Of a stretch of DNA of 64,000 bases, positions 52,416 through 62,056 are shown one piece after another. Within the stretch, counting starts at the first letter, position 1. Every line of letters starts with the position of its first letter. Under the pieces are notes generated by a model. That model did not search any database. It saw nothing but the letters and a program-made list of their open reading frames with translations, and was not told where the DNA came from. The stretch comes from Phytopythium helicoides. Taxonomy: Eukaryota; Oomycota; Peronosporomycetes; Pythiales; Pythiaceae. Made by a program: the position numbers and the translations under genes. The stretch is taken from the NCBI GenBank assembly GCA_024867545.1, contig JANFNE010000002.1, positions 1 through 64,000 on the forward strand, written 5' to 3'.

Positions 52416-55060
52416 ATGCAGGACGACGTATTGCTGCTTGTTGTTGCCGCGAACGCAGACGATGCTGGTCGAGTGGACGTAGCGGTAGCTCGTATCGATG
52501 TATCGGAGAAGCGCGTTGATTGGCTGTCGTTGCTGGGGGCTGCGCCGGTTGTTAGTGATGGACTGGAGCCAACGGCAATCGAGCTGGTGGACGCGGGGAT
52601 CCGAGAGTTGCGGTGGTGGGCGGAAGAGAAAACAGTGCTCTTGGCCGACTTTACGAGTGATTCCAGCATCGAGCGTGGGATGCAAATGCGATATAAATTG
52701 GACGTTCTAGACTTTGCAGACATCCTAGTGAGAATCAAGAGTCTCGACGGAGTAGAGGAGCTTCTGGACGAATTTTTGGCAAACGCGTCTGCAACGGATC
52801 TACTTCATCAAACTACCAGTGCATCGCTATTCAAGCCAGCTACGGCAACACTAGTTTTTGTGCTCGATCGATTCGCTTTCATTCAGGAGAGCGCGGAAGG
52901 CGACTTCGAGTTTTCTCTCCGCGATTTGAGATCAGCGCTGTGTCTCAGGTTCATTTGGCGCTAACTTTTGCACTCGACGCCATCCCTGGTTGAACACTGA
53001 CTAGTCCATCGCTGCTGCCACCATGATAGGTTTAGCCCGTCAGCCATGCGAGTGTTTGGAGAAACCGGGCCGTTGAACGGAGAAGAGTCGATTTTTAGCG
53101 TCATTGCCCGTGCTTGCAGTACGAAGCAGGGCAAACGACGTCTGCGCAAGGTATGCCAACTGGTCTGCTCGAAGTTCGAATTCAAAGAAAATTGTCACCG
53201 AAAAGCAATGCGAAGCTAATTATGTCTGCTTCTAGTGGATAGCGAGACCCAGCGTTGATGTGGATGAGCTTCGAAAGCGACACGATTCAGTTGAGAGGTT
53301 CGTCACAATCCTAGATCCCTCCTCGTCCACTTCAGCAAGCAAAGAGTGGTTAGATAGCCTTGTGCGCATTCTTCGCCACTTTCAAACCTTTGAAACCAAA
53401 GCAGTGGCTTTCGTTCGACTTTCAGATGAGAAAACTGAATCTGAAAACACTGCTCGACTCTCTTTGACGGTGAGATAAAACTTCCGAAATGGTCAGCACT
53501 TCATCAGGCTAATCAAACGTTTCAACGTAGAGCTTTGCAGAATTGTCGCGATGGGTCCGTGAGACGGGGGATGCAATGGGCAAGCTTAACGATTCTGTTC
53601 AAGACTTTGCGGCTCTGCAGCAAAACGTTCAAAGAATGCTGCCGTTTTGCGACTTGCTTGACTTTGTGTATGATGCCGAATGCTCAGAATCAGTAAGGCA
53701 TAGATATCGCAATGATAGTAACCCAATGACTGTGCACGCTGTTGCTTTGCGAAATTTACGCACCGAGCTTGATGCATGTAAGAGAGAAATCGAGCACTCA
53801 GTGGATCAGGTTCGTTAAAGATGTATATTTTGCGTGTTTTGAAAAATGTTCTTACGCATCACGCAGATAGCAGAGTCATTCAATCTCCAGCGAACTCGAG
53901 TTCGAGTGCTATATGATGAAGACGACCAGCCTGGGTTTCCATCTACTGGTGTTGTTTTGCGGATTGCTCGTCAAGACGGCCATCGTGTGCATCATCACAA
54001 CGGAAAGCGAGTAACAATCTACAGAGCATCCAAGGCAATAGGTGTATGGTTCACTGTCGCTTCGATTGAACACCTCGGTGCTCGCTGGAAAACGCTTCGG
54101 GATTCCTACAGGACGGCCGAGAGGGATCTCATCCAGGTTTTGGTCAAGACATTCACGGATCATTACTGCACGTATTTGGCTCGGATTATTCATCGTGTTG
54201 GTGAGCTTGACGTTCTTATGGCGTATGCTTTAGTTGCTCGTCAACACAACTTTGTTCGCGCTCAAATTCCTATCGTCAACAGGAACATGCTAACTTCGAT
54301 GAATATTGTCGCTCCGTTCAATCCGATGCACATAAATCGGAATCAACAGACAAACTGGGATATTCGACTCGACCATAAGCACCATTTCCTTCTTTTGGAG
54401 GGTGAAGAAGTAACAGAAGGATGTCCATTACTCTACGTCATTGGCACTATTGTTCTTCTGAACCAAGTCGGCTGCTTTGTTCCGTGCAAGAGTGCTGTTA
54501 TTCCCATCTTTGATGCAATTCTTCTTCGGAGCGGAGCGTATGATCAGCAATTACATGGTCTATCAACTTTTATGACAGAGATGAAGGAAATGGCGCTAAT
54601 TTTCAGCAGTATGACACCGAGCTCTCTTGTGCTGATTGATGATTTGTGCAGAGGAACCGCTAGCAGTACGAAATCGTCAGCAGCTCACGAATTTGTTTTG
54701 CGCAATCAAACTAAATGAGTCTAGTGTACTGAATCTAGGCGAAGGACTTCTGGTTGCCATGTCTACATGCTCACACTTGATCGAGCGTCAGGCTGTGGTG
54801 TGTCTTTCTTCACAGTGGCGCGAGCTTACAGGTCGAGTGAAAGAATTGAACCATGTTTGTATGCCATCATCCGAGTTGGCACCAGGCTTATCAAGTCAAC
54901 TCGAAAATCAAAGGTGCGCTTGCCTCATGCGTTATATTCTTGAGTCTAGTAAACGAATTGTATTCATGCTGATAGGTTTCAGCAGCTCCTAGTTGACTGT
55001 GAGGTGCCGAGAGAGCTCATAGAGCTCATTCACCAAGAACTCGAAGAGCAAGTAGAGTAG
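52416..55060 (+). CDS. MSH5: MSH5-like MutS homologue with degenerate Walker A
   Basis: Exons 52416-52948, 53030-53150, 53236-53469, 53531-53809, 53867-54665, 54739-54913 and 54976-55060 join in phase to 741 aa. The MutS core is visible: ESIFSVIARACSTKQGKRRL then WIARPSVDVDELRKRHDSVE (connector/lever), a clamp region, and ATPase-domain text LLNQVGCFVPCKSA, GLSTFMTEMKEM and SLVLIDDLCRGTAS. The layout best fits MSH5 (meiotic crossover clamp with MSH4), although parts of the ATPase also resemble MSH2. The P-loop position reads GEEVTEGCP instead of GPNxxGKST, so the Lys and Ser are lost. Walker B has DD in place of DE. The C-terminus is short. Confidence 0.75.
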
Positions 55061-55137
55061 GAGCAAGCGTTGTTATTGTCAAGAAATGTGCAAGTAGTTG
55101 TAGATCGAGCAGAGCGTGCTGGCGACTGCTATATCAT

Positions 55138-55665
55138 CTAAACCAAGCGACCGCGGGTAATTGCTGGCACAATGCTCTGCGAGGTCGATACGTATGTATG
55201 ACGCAACTCTCTTGTCTCCTTAGCTCGCTTGATTTCAAGCTCTCGCATCCTGGAACTGCCTTGGGAAGATGCTGCTGAATCCAACCCAATAAGCAACCCA
55301 CTTTTGCCCTTGATGGCACTCGATAGAAAACCAGCGCCAATATCATGGGATATTGGCGTGTACTTTGCCTGGAGCTCGGCAGAGGTTGGAATGTGCTGCT
55401 GACCGTGCTCGAATACAAGGTTATACGGCAGGCCCTGGCGGATCATAAAGCGCTCTTCCAAATTTTCCTTCGGTGCGTGGGCCGACTTATCGGGCATCAG
55501 CTTCGGGTTGATATAGTTGGCATTGCACTCAGTGAACTTGGAGTTCGGGTTCGTGCTACTTCCGCGCGCCAAATCCCCGCCGATGCGGTCTTCAACATAG
55601 TTGCCGATTTTCACCCCTGTCGAGTACGAGTTCTTGTGTCCGCAGATGCCAAAGCCTTCGCTCAT
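55138..55665 (-). CDS. Hypothetical protein, 175 aa
   Basis: Single exon from ATG 55665 (MSEGFGICGHKNSYSTGVKI). Frames upstream of this ATG are hydrophobic and unlikely. The protein is soluble, with short motifs such as IGNYVEDRIGGDL and SAHAPKENLEERFMIRQGLP and a charged helical C-terminus (MRELEIKRAKETRELRH). The GNxxEDR-type motif faintly recalls small axonemal inner-junction or microtubule inner proteins, but I do not recognise a family. It is convergent with the MSH5-like gene (77 bp between stops) and co-directional with the methyltransferase upstream. Confidence 0.6.
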   Translation of the reverse strand: MSEGFGICGHKNSYSTGVKIGNYVEDRIGGDLARGSSTNPNSKFTECNANYINPKLMPDKSAHAPKENLEERFMIRQGLPYNLVFEHGQQHIPTSAELQAKYTPISHDIGAGFLSSAIKGKSGLLIGLDSAASSQGSSRMRELEIKRAKETRELRHTYVSTSQSIVPAITRGRLV

Positions 55666-55814
55666 ATTGTTAGCTTTTAAAGAGACGAAGAGCAACACGC
55701 GTTCGAGAATTGGCGAGACAAGGAAAAGTGGTTGTGCCAGACAAGAAGACATCATGACCAGAAATAGACAACTTTGGTAAAGAATCGCAATTAGAAAACT
55801 TCGGGTGCCTCCAT

Positions 55815-56354
55815 TTACTCCATCAGTGGATCGTGCGGCACACGGTACAGGAACACAGGCGAGCTCCCGTGGGAAGTCATGAATGGTACGGTCTCTACCG
55901 AGCGCTCTGGTGTCCACTGCGCAATCTGGAACACGTAAGTGACGACTCTTGTGCCTGGTCGCAGCTTCTCGCTCAGCACACGAGCGATGTCTTGGTGAGG
56001 CAGGAAAAAGAGCACAACAACATCCATGCTCTTGAGCTCCACGTTGGTAAAGTCGTCAAGTACGAAGACGGCGCGAGACGGTAGTCGCAGCTTTGGCTCC
56101 ACCCCATCCAGCTCTGCAACGCGTCGACGCGAGAGAGCAACCAGCGTCGGGTCCAGCTCCACGCCGACAGCTCGTCGGATTTCTGGGTGTTTCGTCGCCG
56201 CCGCGATCACGACGCGGCCGTCTCCGCTGCCAATGTCCACCATCGTCTCTCCCGGCCGCAGGTCTGCAAGCTCGAGCATGGCGTCCACCGCCTCCATCTT
56301 GGCCGGGACAAACGGCGACCATGCTGCTCCTCCATTCACAGTCGTTAGATCCAT
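55815..56354 (-). CDS. FAM173/ATPSCKMT-like lysine methyltransferase
   Basis: Single exon, 179 aa. Class I SAM-methyltransferase fold: WSPFVPAKMEAVDAML (family N-terminal motif), motif I VDIGSGDGRVVIAA, post-I VGVELDPTLVALSRRR, a DDFTNVELKSMDVVVLFFLP region and a final TRVVTYVFQIAQWTPE strand. This pattern fits the FAM173 family, whose human members methylate the mitochondrial ATP synthase c subunit and ANT. No clear mitochondrial presequence is visible at the chosen start. A short basic frame with an IQ-like motif (LQALFRGRRSRQ) overlaps the start by ~10 nt and was not called. Confidence 0.75.
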   Translation of the reverse strand: MDLTTVNGGAAWSPFVPAKMEAVDAMLELADLRPGETMVDIGSGDGRVVIAAATKHPEIRRAVGVELDPTLVALSRRRVAELDGVEPKLRLPSRAVFVLDDFTNVELKSMDVVVLFFLPHQDIARVLSEKLRPGTRVVTYVFQIAQWTPERSVETVPFMTSHGSSPVFLYRVPHDPLME

Positions 56355-56706
56355 TTTTCTAGCAGTTTAGTGCCGAGGAACGCACGCAGGTCGCGACGGA
56401 CGCGCTCGACGTGCAGCTGGCGGCTGCGGCGGCCGCGGAACAGCGCCTGCAGCCGAGTGACGCCGCAAAGCGACGCGGTAGGCAGCGAAGCAGCAGACAG
56501 CGCCATCTCTAGAGGCTCCAGGCGCCTGGAGCTCGAGCTGGAGCAGTCGAAGAGCGGCCCTTCAGGCTTCCATGTCGCCAAGGTGTTGAAGTTCGCCCGT
56601 AACGGGAAACCTGCGTTTTTTATCCAATGGGATCGCGTGAAATCCTATTTTCCACCAATCATATACATGTAAAACAAATGGAAGGCGACTCGAGTTGGTT
56701 GGAGAG
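56355..56706. promoter_or_regulatory. Divergent promoter region with CCAAT boxes
   Basis: 352 bp between starts at 56354 (minus) and 56707 (plus). CCAAT boxes lie at 56624-56628 and 56655-56659, about 50-80 bp before the plus-strand ATG. Confidence 0.45.
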
Positions 56707-58050
56707 ATGATGGAGCTGCCGGTGGACCGCGCGCAGTGGGTGGCGCTGCACCTGCCGCAGCTGCAGCACTACCGCGTGCCTGCGCAGCTGCACGCGCAGG
56801 TTTTCGACTGTGTGGTGGGCGCGGGCGACGCGCTGGCGCTCGAGGACCTGGCGACGATCGAGCGCGCGGAAGAAGCGGACGAGTCTGGCGGAGATGGCGA
56901 CGCCGGCGGAGCGCAGCGGAGGCAGCGCGTGGTCGCCAAGGAGACGCTGGAGGCGGAGGAAGTCGTGTGCAGGGTGGAGCACAGCTGGGAGTTCTCGTCG
57001 GCCGTGGACGCGCTCAAGCAGCTGCGAGACAGCTCCGCGACGAGGGAGCGCATGCTCAAGCTGGTCGAGGAGGTGGTCGCTCCCGAGGCCGGCAGCAGCC
57101 AGGAGGGAGAAGGCGACGAGTGCAATGACCGCGTCATGAAGCAGCTGCATCGACTCGCGTTCTCCATCCGCTTCGGCCAAAAGTCCACCGACATGTCGTA
57201 CTACGTGCTCAACGCGATCGGCTCGAGCTTGCTGGAGGGAAAGAACGTCAACATTCAAGTCGCCCCGGTGTTCTGCGTGCTGCAACAAAAACTGTTCACG
57301 ATCGCATGGCCAGTCAAGAAGATTGCAGAGGGAGAAGAGCTCGTGCGCCCGTATGCCGCCAAGATCTCCATGATGGCGCTGTGCAAAAAGGATTACTGGG
57401 AGGCACGGTACGAAGGCGAAGAGGAGTACGACTGGTACTGCCAGTACGCGCACGTGCGCGAGATCCTCGCTTCATACCTCAACAAGAAGGATCGCGTCCT
57501 TGTGGCTGGCTCGGGTACCAGCCGGCTTCCGATTGACATGGCTCTCGATGGCTACGAAGACGTTCACGCCATGGATTTTGCTGCGAACGTCGTCAAGAAA
57601 ATGCAGGCGCGCTGTGAGGCAAACTCGTGGCCTGTGACGTTCGTTGAGACGGACATGACCAACATGAGTGGCTGGGAGTCGAACTCGGTCGATTGCATCA
57701 TTGACAAGGGCTGCCTCGACACGATGCTGCTCCGACCCGAGACCGACGCCGTGGACAATGACAACTGGAAGCAAGTGTCGCCCGACTCGACGGATGACAT
57801 AGAAGACGCGCGTAACGGGATGCTCGAGGCTGCTCGCATCTTGCAGCCAAATGGGTACTTTGTCTTCATGACATTCGGTAGCCCAGCCAATCGGATCCAC
57901 ATGTTTGACTGGGTGGCTCACCGCGACACGAGCCAGCCGCCAATGGGATGGGACATCCTCCAATGCCTTGAAATGGAGCCTGGCAGCAAGCTCCAGGGCT
58001 TTTCATCTCGATTTTACCTGTTTGTCGCCCAGAAGAAACTGCAAGTGTAG
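56707..58050 (+). CDS. Fusion of TTLL12-type N-terminal domain and EEF1AKMT4/METTL13-like methyltransferase
   Basis: Single exon, 447 aa. ATG 56707 is chosen and 56710 is equivalent. Residues ~1-225 resemble the N-terminal, non-ligase part of TTLL12: WVALHLPQLQHYRVPAQLHA, VEHSWEFSSAVDALKQL, APVFCVLQQKLFTIAWPVKK and EGEELVRPYA. Residues ~235-447 match EEF1AKMT4/METTL13: YWEARYEGEEEYDWYCQYAH, motif I RVLVAGSGTSRLPIDMA, AMDFAANVVKKMQARC and DCIIDKGCLDTMLL. These enzymes methylate lysines of eEF1A. The TTLL12 ligase domain itself is absent. No intron or stop lies between the halves, so the fusion is in the sequence, not a prediction artefact. Confidence 0.78.
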   Translation: MMELPVDRAQWVALHLPQLQHYRVPAQLHAQVFDCVVGAGDALALEDLATIERAEEADESGGDGDAGGAQRRQRVVAKETLEAEEVVCRVEHSWEFSSAVDALKQLRDSSATRERMLKLVEEVVAPEAGSSQEGEGDECNDRVMKQLHRLAFSIRFGQKSTDMSYYVLNAIGSSLLEGKNVNIQVAPVFCVLQQKLFTIAWPVKKIAEGEELVRPYAAKISMMALCKKDYWEARYEGEEEYDWYCQYAHVREILASYLNKKDRVLVAGSGTSRLPIDMALDGYEDVHAMDFAANVVKKMQARCEANSWPVTFVETDMTNMSGWESNSVDCIIDKGCLDTMLLRPETDAVDNDNWKQVSPDSTDDIEDARNGMLEAARILQPNGYFVFMTFGSPANRIHMFDWVAHRDTSQPPMGWDILQCLEMEPGSKLQGFSSRFYLFVAQKKLQV

Positions 58051-58125
58051 ACGTACCATAGCAGCAACACCAGCAGTTACACCCGTGATGAATGAGAGAA
58101 GCTCGTTTCATCGCTGCATTCGTGC

Positions 58126-59289
58126 TTATACCTCCAACTCATCCTCGTCGTCAAAGTCGTCATCATAGATGACTGGCATTTTGCTGAAAGCCTCGTACTC
58201 TCCGCCAAGGGCTCCCATGAGTTCTTGCCACAGCTCCTTCTTGGCGTTTAGCGCCAGCGAGATTGGCGCTTTCACGGCGACCCACGTGCCGCGCTGGAGC
58301 TCATTGTCCAGTTGACCAACCGTCCAGGTCGAAACTCCGTTGAGAAACACGACGTCCGACTGGAGCGCAGTCTTGTCTTCGACTGCCTGCGCCGCAGTCT
58401 GGAGATCGAGACCCACGAATAGCTTGTCATCGTTGGTCGAGGGCAGGTTGGTCGCCACCACGCGCTCGCCACCAAACTCGGGTCGGGCATGCAGAATCTA
58501 ACCGTGTAAAAGGCTCGTTAGCAGGACCGAATACGGCGTGTTGATTGATTGAAGAAGACGCACCTCAGCGTGGTCGGTGGGCACTGGTCCGCCACGATGC
58601 ACCTTGGACGTCCCAAACGCATGGATGATGCGCGAGTGCACGCGGAAGGTCGATGACAGCGGCTTGTTGGTCACATGGTTGACGATAAATCCCCTGGATC
58701 CCTTCTGGCCGTGCTCAGTCAGCACCACCACCGCGCGGCGGAAAGTGCCGCCCAGCAGCGGGTGCGATAGCAAAAACGTCCCCGTCGCCACATTCCTGCT
58801 CAGCAGCACATTGAGCCTGCAGCCCGGCATCCAACCGCTCAAGTGCGCCACTCACTCTGCTAGCTGCACGTTCCTCACGGGCAGCTCATTGACGCTGTCC
58901 TCCTGCTCATCGTCCTCTGCCACCGCGCTGGCGTCGAGTATGTCATACTCCTTGGCCTTTGCGAGCGTGTCGGTGAGCGTGCGCAGCGCGGCGAATGCCA
59001 AATCGACGCCCTCCCCGCTGCTCCTGGCGGCCTCCGGCGTGCGGAACTTGTCGCGCACGAGCTGCGCGAGCGGCCCGCGCTCGGGCGACGGCAGGTAGAA
59101 GGAGCGGCGCTCGAGAAAGGCGAGCAGGATGCGGTTGAGCGCCTCCAGGTGGTGCACGCGGTCCGTGGAGCCCGGCGCCACCGGCCGCTGCAGCAGGTTG
59201 GACGACACGAGCGCGCGCAGCGCCACGTGCCGGTCGAACTGCCGCGCCGCCAGCAGCAGGTCGCGGTACAGCACCTTGCCGAGGCTCAT
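58126..59289 (-). CDS. LYR-motif plus AlgH/UPF0301 (DUF179) fusion protein
   Basis: Exons 59289-58856, 58816-58564 and 58497-58126 join in phase to 352 aa. The first intron is only 39 nt but has a perfect GTGAGT donor and a CTGCAG acceptor. The N-terminus MSLGKVLYRDLLLAARQFD carries an LYR motif and continues as a Complex1_LYR-like helical region to ~145. The AlgH domain follows: LLSHPLLGGTFRRAVVVLTE, GSRGFIVNHVTNKPLSS, VHRGGPVP and NGVSTWTVGQLDNELQRG. The C-terminus is acidic (YDDDFDDEDELEV). LYR proteins act in mitochondrial Fe-S and complex assembly; AlgH function is unknown. Probably mitochondrial, inferred. Confidence 0.75.
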
Positions 59290-60108
59290 GCTGGTCAGCT
59301 TCGGGCTGGAAGGTGCTCGCCTTGGTGTCGGGTATCATGACTATCTGGTAGTCATAGAGTTTTTGGCGATCAGGTAGTCATTCATCGGATTTGGAGTGGC
59401 GACCATTTTTGTGCTGACTGTTTGTGCTGACTCCACGCGCCGTGGATTTTCCGCCGTCCGGTAGACCTTGAAGCGCCGCCAGCGCTCATCTAGATGGTGA
59501 ACCGCCACCGCGTCGACTTGTACAAGCTGCTGCTGTTCGAGCGACCCCACCGAGCCGTCAGAAGCTATGGAACTGCCGCTTCCAGATCGCGTGGTTCCGA
59601 AATTTCGCCACCAGCCAGCCAGCCAGCCACCCAGGGATTACGCGCAGCCGGGTTTCTGGCCATCTGTCGCTCCCTCGAGTGCCTCATTTTGTGCAGCGCC
59701 TTGCAAATCTCCAGCATCTCAAGAGATAATACCATCGCAGTGGTGGCTGGCAGCGTCGACAAGCGATGGCGGGCGAGTCCTTTCCGTTGGACTGCGACAC
59801 CAGGCGCTCCAGGCACCGATCATCGATCGATGCGATCTGTCCGCGCCAAAGATCCTCACATAAAGTCTCATTTGCAACACCCAGGTGGTCCCCCCGGCAG
59901 TCACCCAATCAGCTGCCCATGTCCATAACCCAAGGCCGCCCGTAATCCCGCGCCACCCTCGCGCATTTTCCGCCAATCCCGAGCGCGCCGGCCGTCAACG
60001 GAACTCTCTCGCGCTCATTGTTCAAACAGCGCATCTCCCGTCGCGGCCCGGAGCGAGCGCCGGAGGCCGCAGGCAGTCGGCAAAAGCAGCGAGCGAAGGA
60101 CGCAGAGC
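59290..60108. other. Intergenic region without a confident gene
   Basis: About 820 bp. Plus frames from ATG 59494 (MVNRHRVDLYKLLLFERPHR) and ATG 59567 run for 144 and 98 codons through Pro/Ser/Arg-rich text without a domain. Several minus frames overlap them. Near 59400-59430 there is an imperfect direct repeat of TGTGCTGACT. The last 150 bp are the GC-rich 5' flank of the zinc-finger gene. Confidence 0.4.
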
Positions 60109-61029
60109 ATGGCGCGGCTCATCTCGTCGAGCGACCAGGTGGCGCTGCAGTTCTTCTGGCAGGGATACGACGCGTACGCGCAGTGCCGGCGCAAGGAGAG
60201 CGCCGTGCCGTGCGCTTACAACGCGCAGTGCGCCGGCGAGGCGGCCGACGACGAGTTCGTGCAGATCGTGCCCGTGCAGGAGCTGCGCGAGCGCGTCATC
60301 CTCGACGAGATGCGCGTGCAGCTCGTGTCGGTGCGCTCGGGAAAGTACCTGCGCGGCACGCACGTGTCCAAGTTCCTCAAGTGGTCGCGCTCGCGCGACG
60401 AGCAGACGGTCTTCACCATCCAGATCCAGGACCGCCAGGCGCTCTCCACGACCTCCAAGTTCACGCTGCGGAGCTGCTTCTGGCCAGACCAGGCCGTCGG
60501 GTTCACGCAGACCTTTCCGCTTGGAGGATCCAGAGAGCTCTCCAAGGCCGTCGGGTTCCTCACCGTCGAGAAGCGCAAGCACCAGACGCCGTTGCTGTTC
60601 CCCATCCGCTTCCGCGCCGTGCTGCGCGGCGAACGAGCCAGCCGAGGACGCCGCACGCCGGCCTACCAGCACCCCACGCCGTTCGTCACGAGCGCCGATC
60701 TGCTCTTCATTCAGGAGGACGACGCCGAGCGCGTGGCCAACATTCCCGTCGCGCGGCTGGCCTCGCCCGTCGAGCGACAGTCAGATTCGTTCCTAACGGG
60801 ACGCTCGTCGTCGGCGTCAGCCACGAGGTCCTCCAGCAGCGTCGAGCCGGAGGAGGACGTCTGGGAGAACTGCACCTACTGTGGCACGTTGTTCCACGTT
60901 CGTTCCGAGCTGCTGGCGCACATCAGGGACTACCACGGTGATATATTGCATCGCGAGCCGGTGCCCGGGGCCTTTTGCATCCACTGCGGCACCCGCCGCT
61001 TGGATGGTGCGTGTCCGCGCTGCGGGTGA
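60109..61029 (+). CDS. Zinc-finger protein with C2H2 finger and C-terminal zinc ribbon
   Basis: Single exon, 306 aa, start MARLISSSDQVALQFFWQGY in good context. The C-terminus carries a C2H2 finger (CTYCGTLFHVRSELLAHIRD, ending DYH) followed by a CxxC...CxxC ribbon (CIHCGTRRLDGACPRCG). The N-terminal ~200 residues have a beta-rich look (MRVQLVSVRSGKYLRGTHVS, VFTIQIQDRQALSTTSKFTL) with no family recognised. Ser-rich linker before the finger. Competing long frames in the other phases are GC-driven shadows. Confidence 0.65.
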   Translation: MARLISSSDQVALQFFWQGYDAYAQCRRKESAVPCAYNAQCAGEAADDEFVQIVPVQELRERVILDEMRVQLVSVRSGKYLRGTHVSKFLKWSRSRDEQTVFTIQIQDRQALSTTSKFTLRSCFWPDQAVGFTQTFPLGGSRELSKAVGFLTVEKRKHQTPLLFPIRFRAVLRGERASRGRRTPAYQHPTPFVTSADLLFIQEDDAERVANIPVARLASPVERQSDSFLTGRSSSASATRSSSSVEPEEDVWENCTYCGTLFHVRSELLAHIRDYHGDILHREPVPGAFCIHCGTRRLDGACPRCG

Positions 61030-61763
61030 CCTCCAGTCGATTGTTCAAGCCAAGACGTGTTGCATGGGAGTGCGTGGAGAGTGTATGGTGCATGGGTGAA
61101 GGAATATTTAAGTCTTAAGGAATGACTTTGAGATCAACCAAGCTGAAGTAGTCTATGAATTGACACGGAGGCTGATCAGGTCATTTGCAGGCAGTCTGAT
61201 ACGCACAGCGGAAGCTCATTCATGATTTCAGGAGACGGCAGAGGATTGCAAACTGTTGGACACTAGAGGCGCCGAGGTGATGGTTCAACTCGATCAGGAG
61301 GATGCGCACCTTGAAGCATCTGAACCTGTTATAAACAATATCCTGTCGAACGACAGGATCTAGTGGGTGATGACGCGATCTGAGACCAAACACGTCATAC
61401 ACTATTGAAGTGTTTGGATCACCCATCAAAATCTACAGTCGACAATTGCCATATTAGTATCTAGTTTTACAAGTCTGTGTGGTTTAAATGTTACGATTTG
61501 TGCTACAGTTTTATACAATTCAAATATGAAAAACAGGTAATTTGTTTTAGAAGGTGGTCGAATTACAGCCCTTGTTTTGCAATTGTCACCACACTGGAGC
61601 CAGCGCAGCCAATCAAACGCGTGCTTTTTGCCATTTTGGTGCGCGTGCCGCATAGAACTGCAGACCGTCGTCGCCCAAAGAGCTCTTCGCCATCACAAGT
61701 CGATTGGATTCGAGCTCGACACCTCGCAGCTTCATCCATCAATTGCCAAGCGACCAAGTGACT
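61030..61763. other. AT-rich intergenic region upstream of COX17
   Basis: About 730 bp with only short frames, noticeably AT-rich at 61430-61560. It holds the CCAAT box CAGCCAATCAAA at 61606-61617, about 150 bp before the COX17 ATG. Confidence 0.5.
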
Positions 61764-61964
61764 ATGGCCGGCAAGGAGGGCGAGACCACGACGACGACCA
61801 CGGGCCCCGTGCTGGGTAAGTCGGGCAAGAAGATCTGCTGCTCGTGCCCCGAGACCAAGAAGGCGCGCGACCTGTGCGTCGTGACCAACGGCGAGGACCA
61901 GTGCAAGGAGATTATCGAGAAGCACAAGGCCTGCCTGCGCAGCGAGGGCTTCACGGTCAAGTAG
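61764..61964 (+). CDS. COX17: COX17 copper chaperone
   Basis: Single exon, 66 aa. It has the diagnostic KKICCSCPETKKARDLCV with the adjacent Cys-Cys copper site, and the second helix CKEIIEKHKACLRSEGF. Together they give the twin Cx9C fold. COX17 hands Cu(I) to SCO1 and COX11 in the mitochondrial intermembrane space for cytochrome c oxidase assembly. The N-terminal ~20 residues are Thr-rich. Convergent with the SUMO protease; 92 bp between stops. Confidence 0.95.
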   Translation: MAGKEGETTTTTTGPVLGKSGKKICCSCPETKKARDLCVVTNGEDQCKEIIEKHKACLRSEGFTVK

Positions 61965-62056
61965 GCGCCGCCCGTAACTATATAATCCGCGCACCCGGCG
62001 CGCGTTGAAGCTGGCATTTTGCGTCGAGTTGCAGTCGCCTTTGCTTTGGTGTGTAT

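Noticed and set aside
56345..56581. 78-codon minus frame with an IQ-like motif overlapping the methyltransferase start
   Set aside because: No ATG at its 5' end, short, and it ends just inside the next gene; more likely 5' UTR sequence.
60018..60941. 300-codon frames in the other phases of the zinc-finger gene
   Set aside because: Arg/Ala/Ser-biased GC shadows without fingers; only the 60109 frame has ordered Cys/His motifs.
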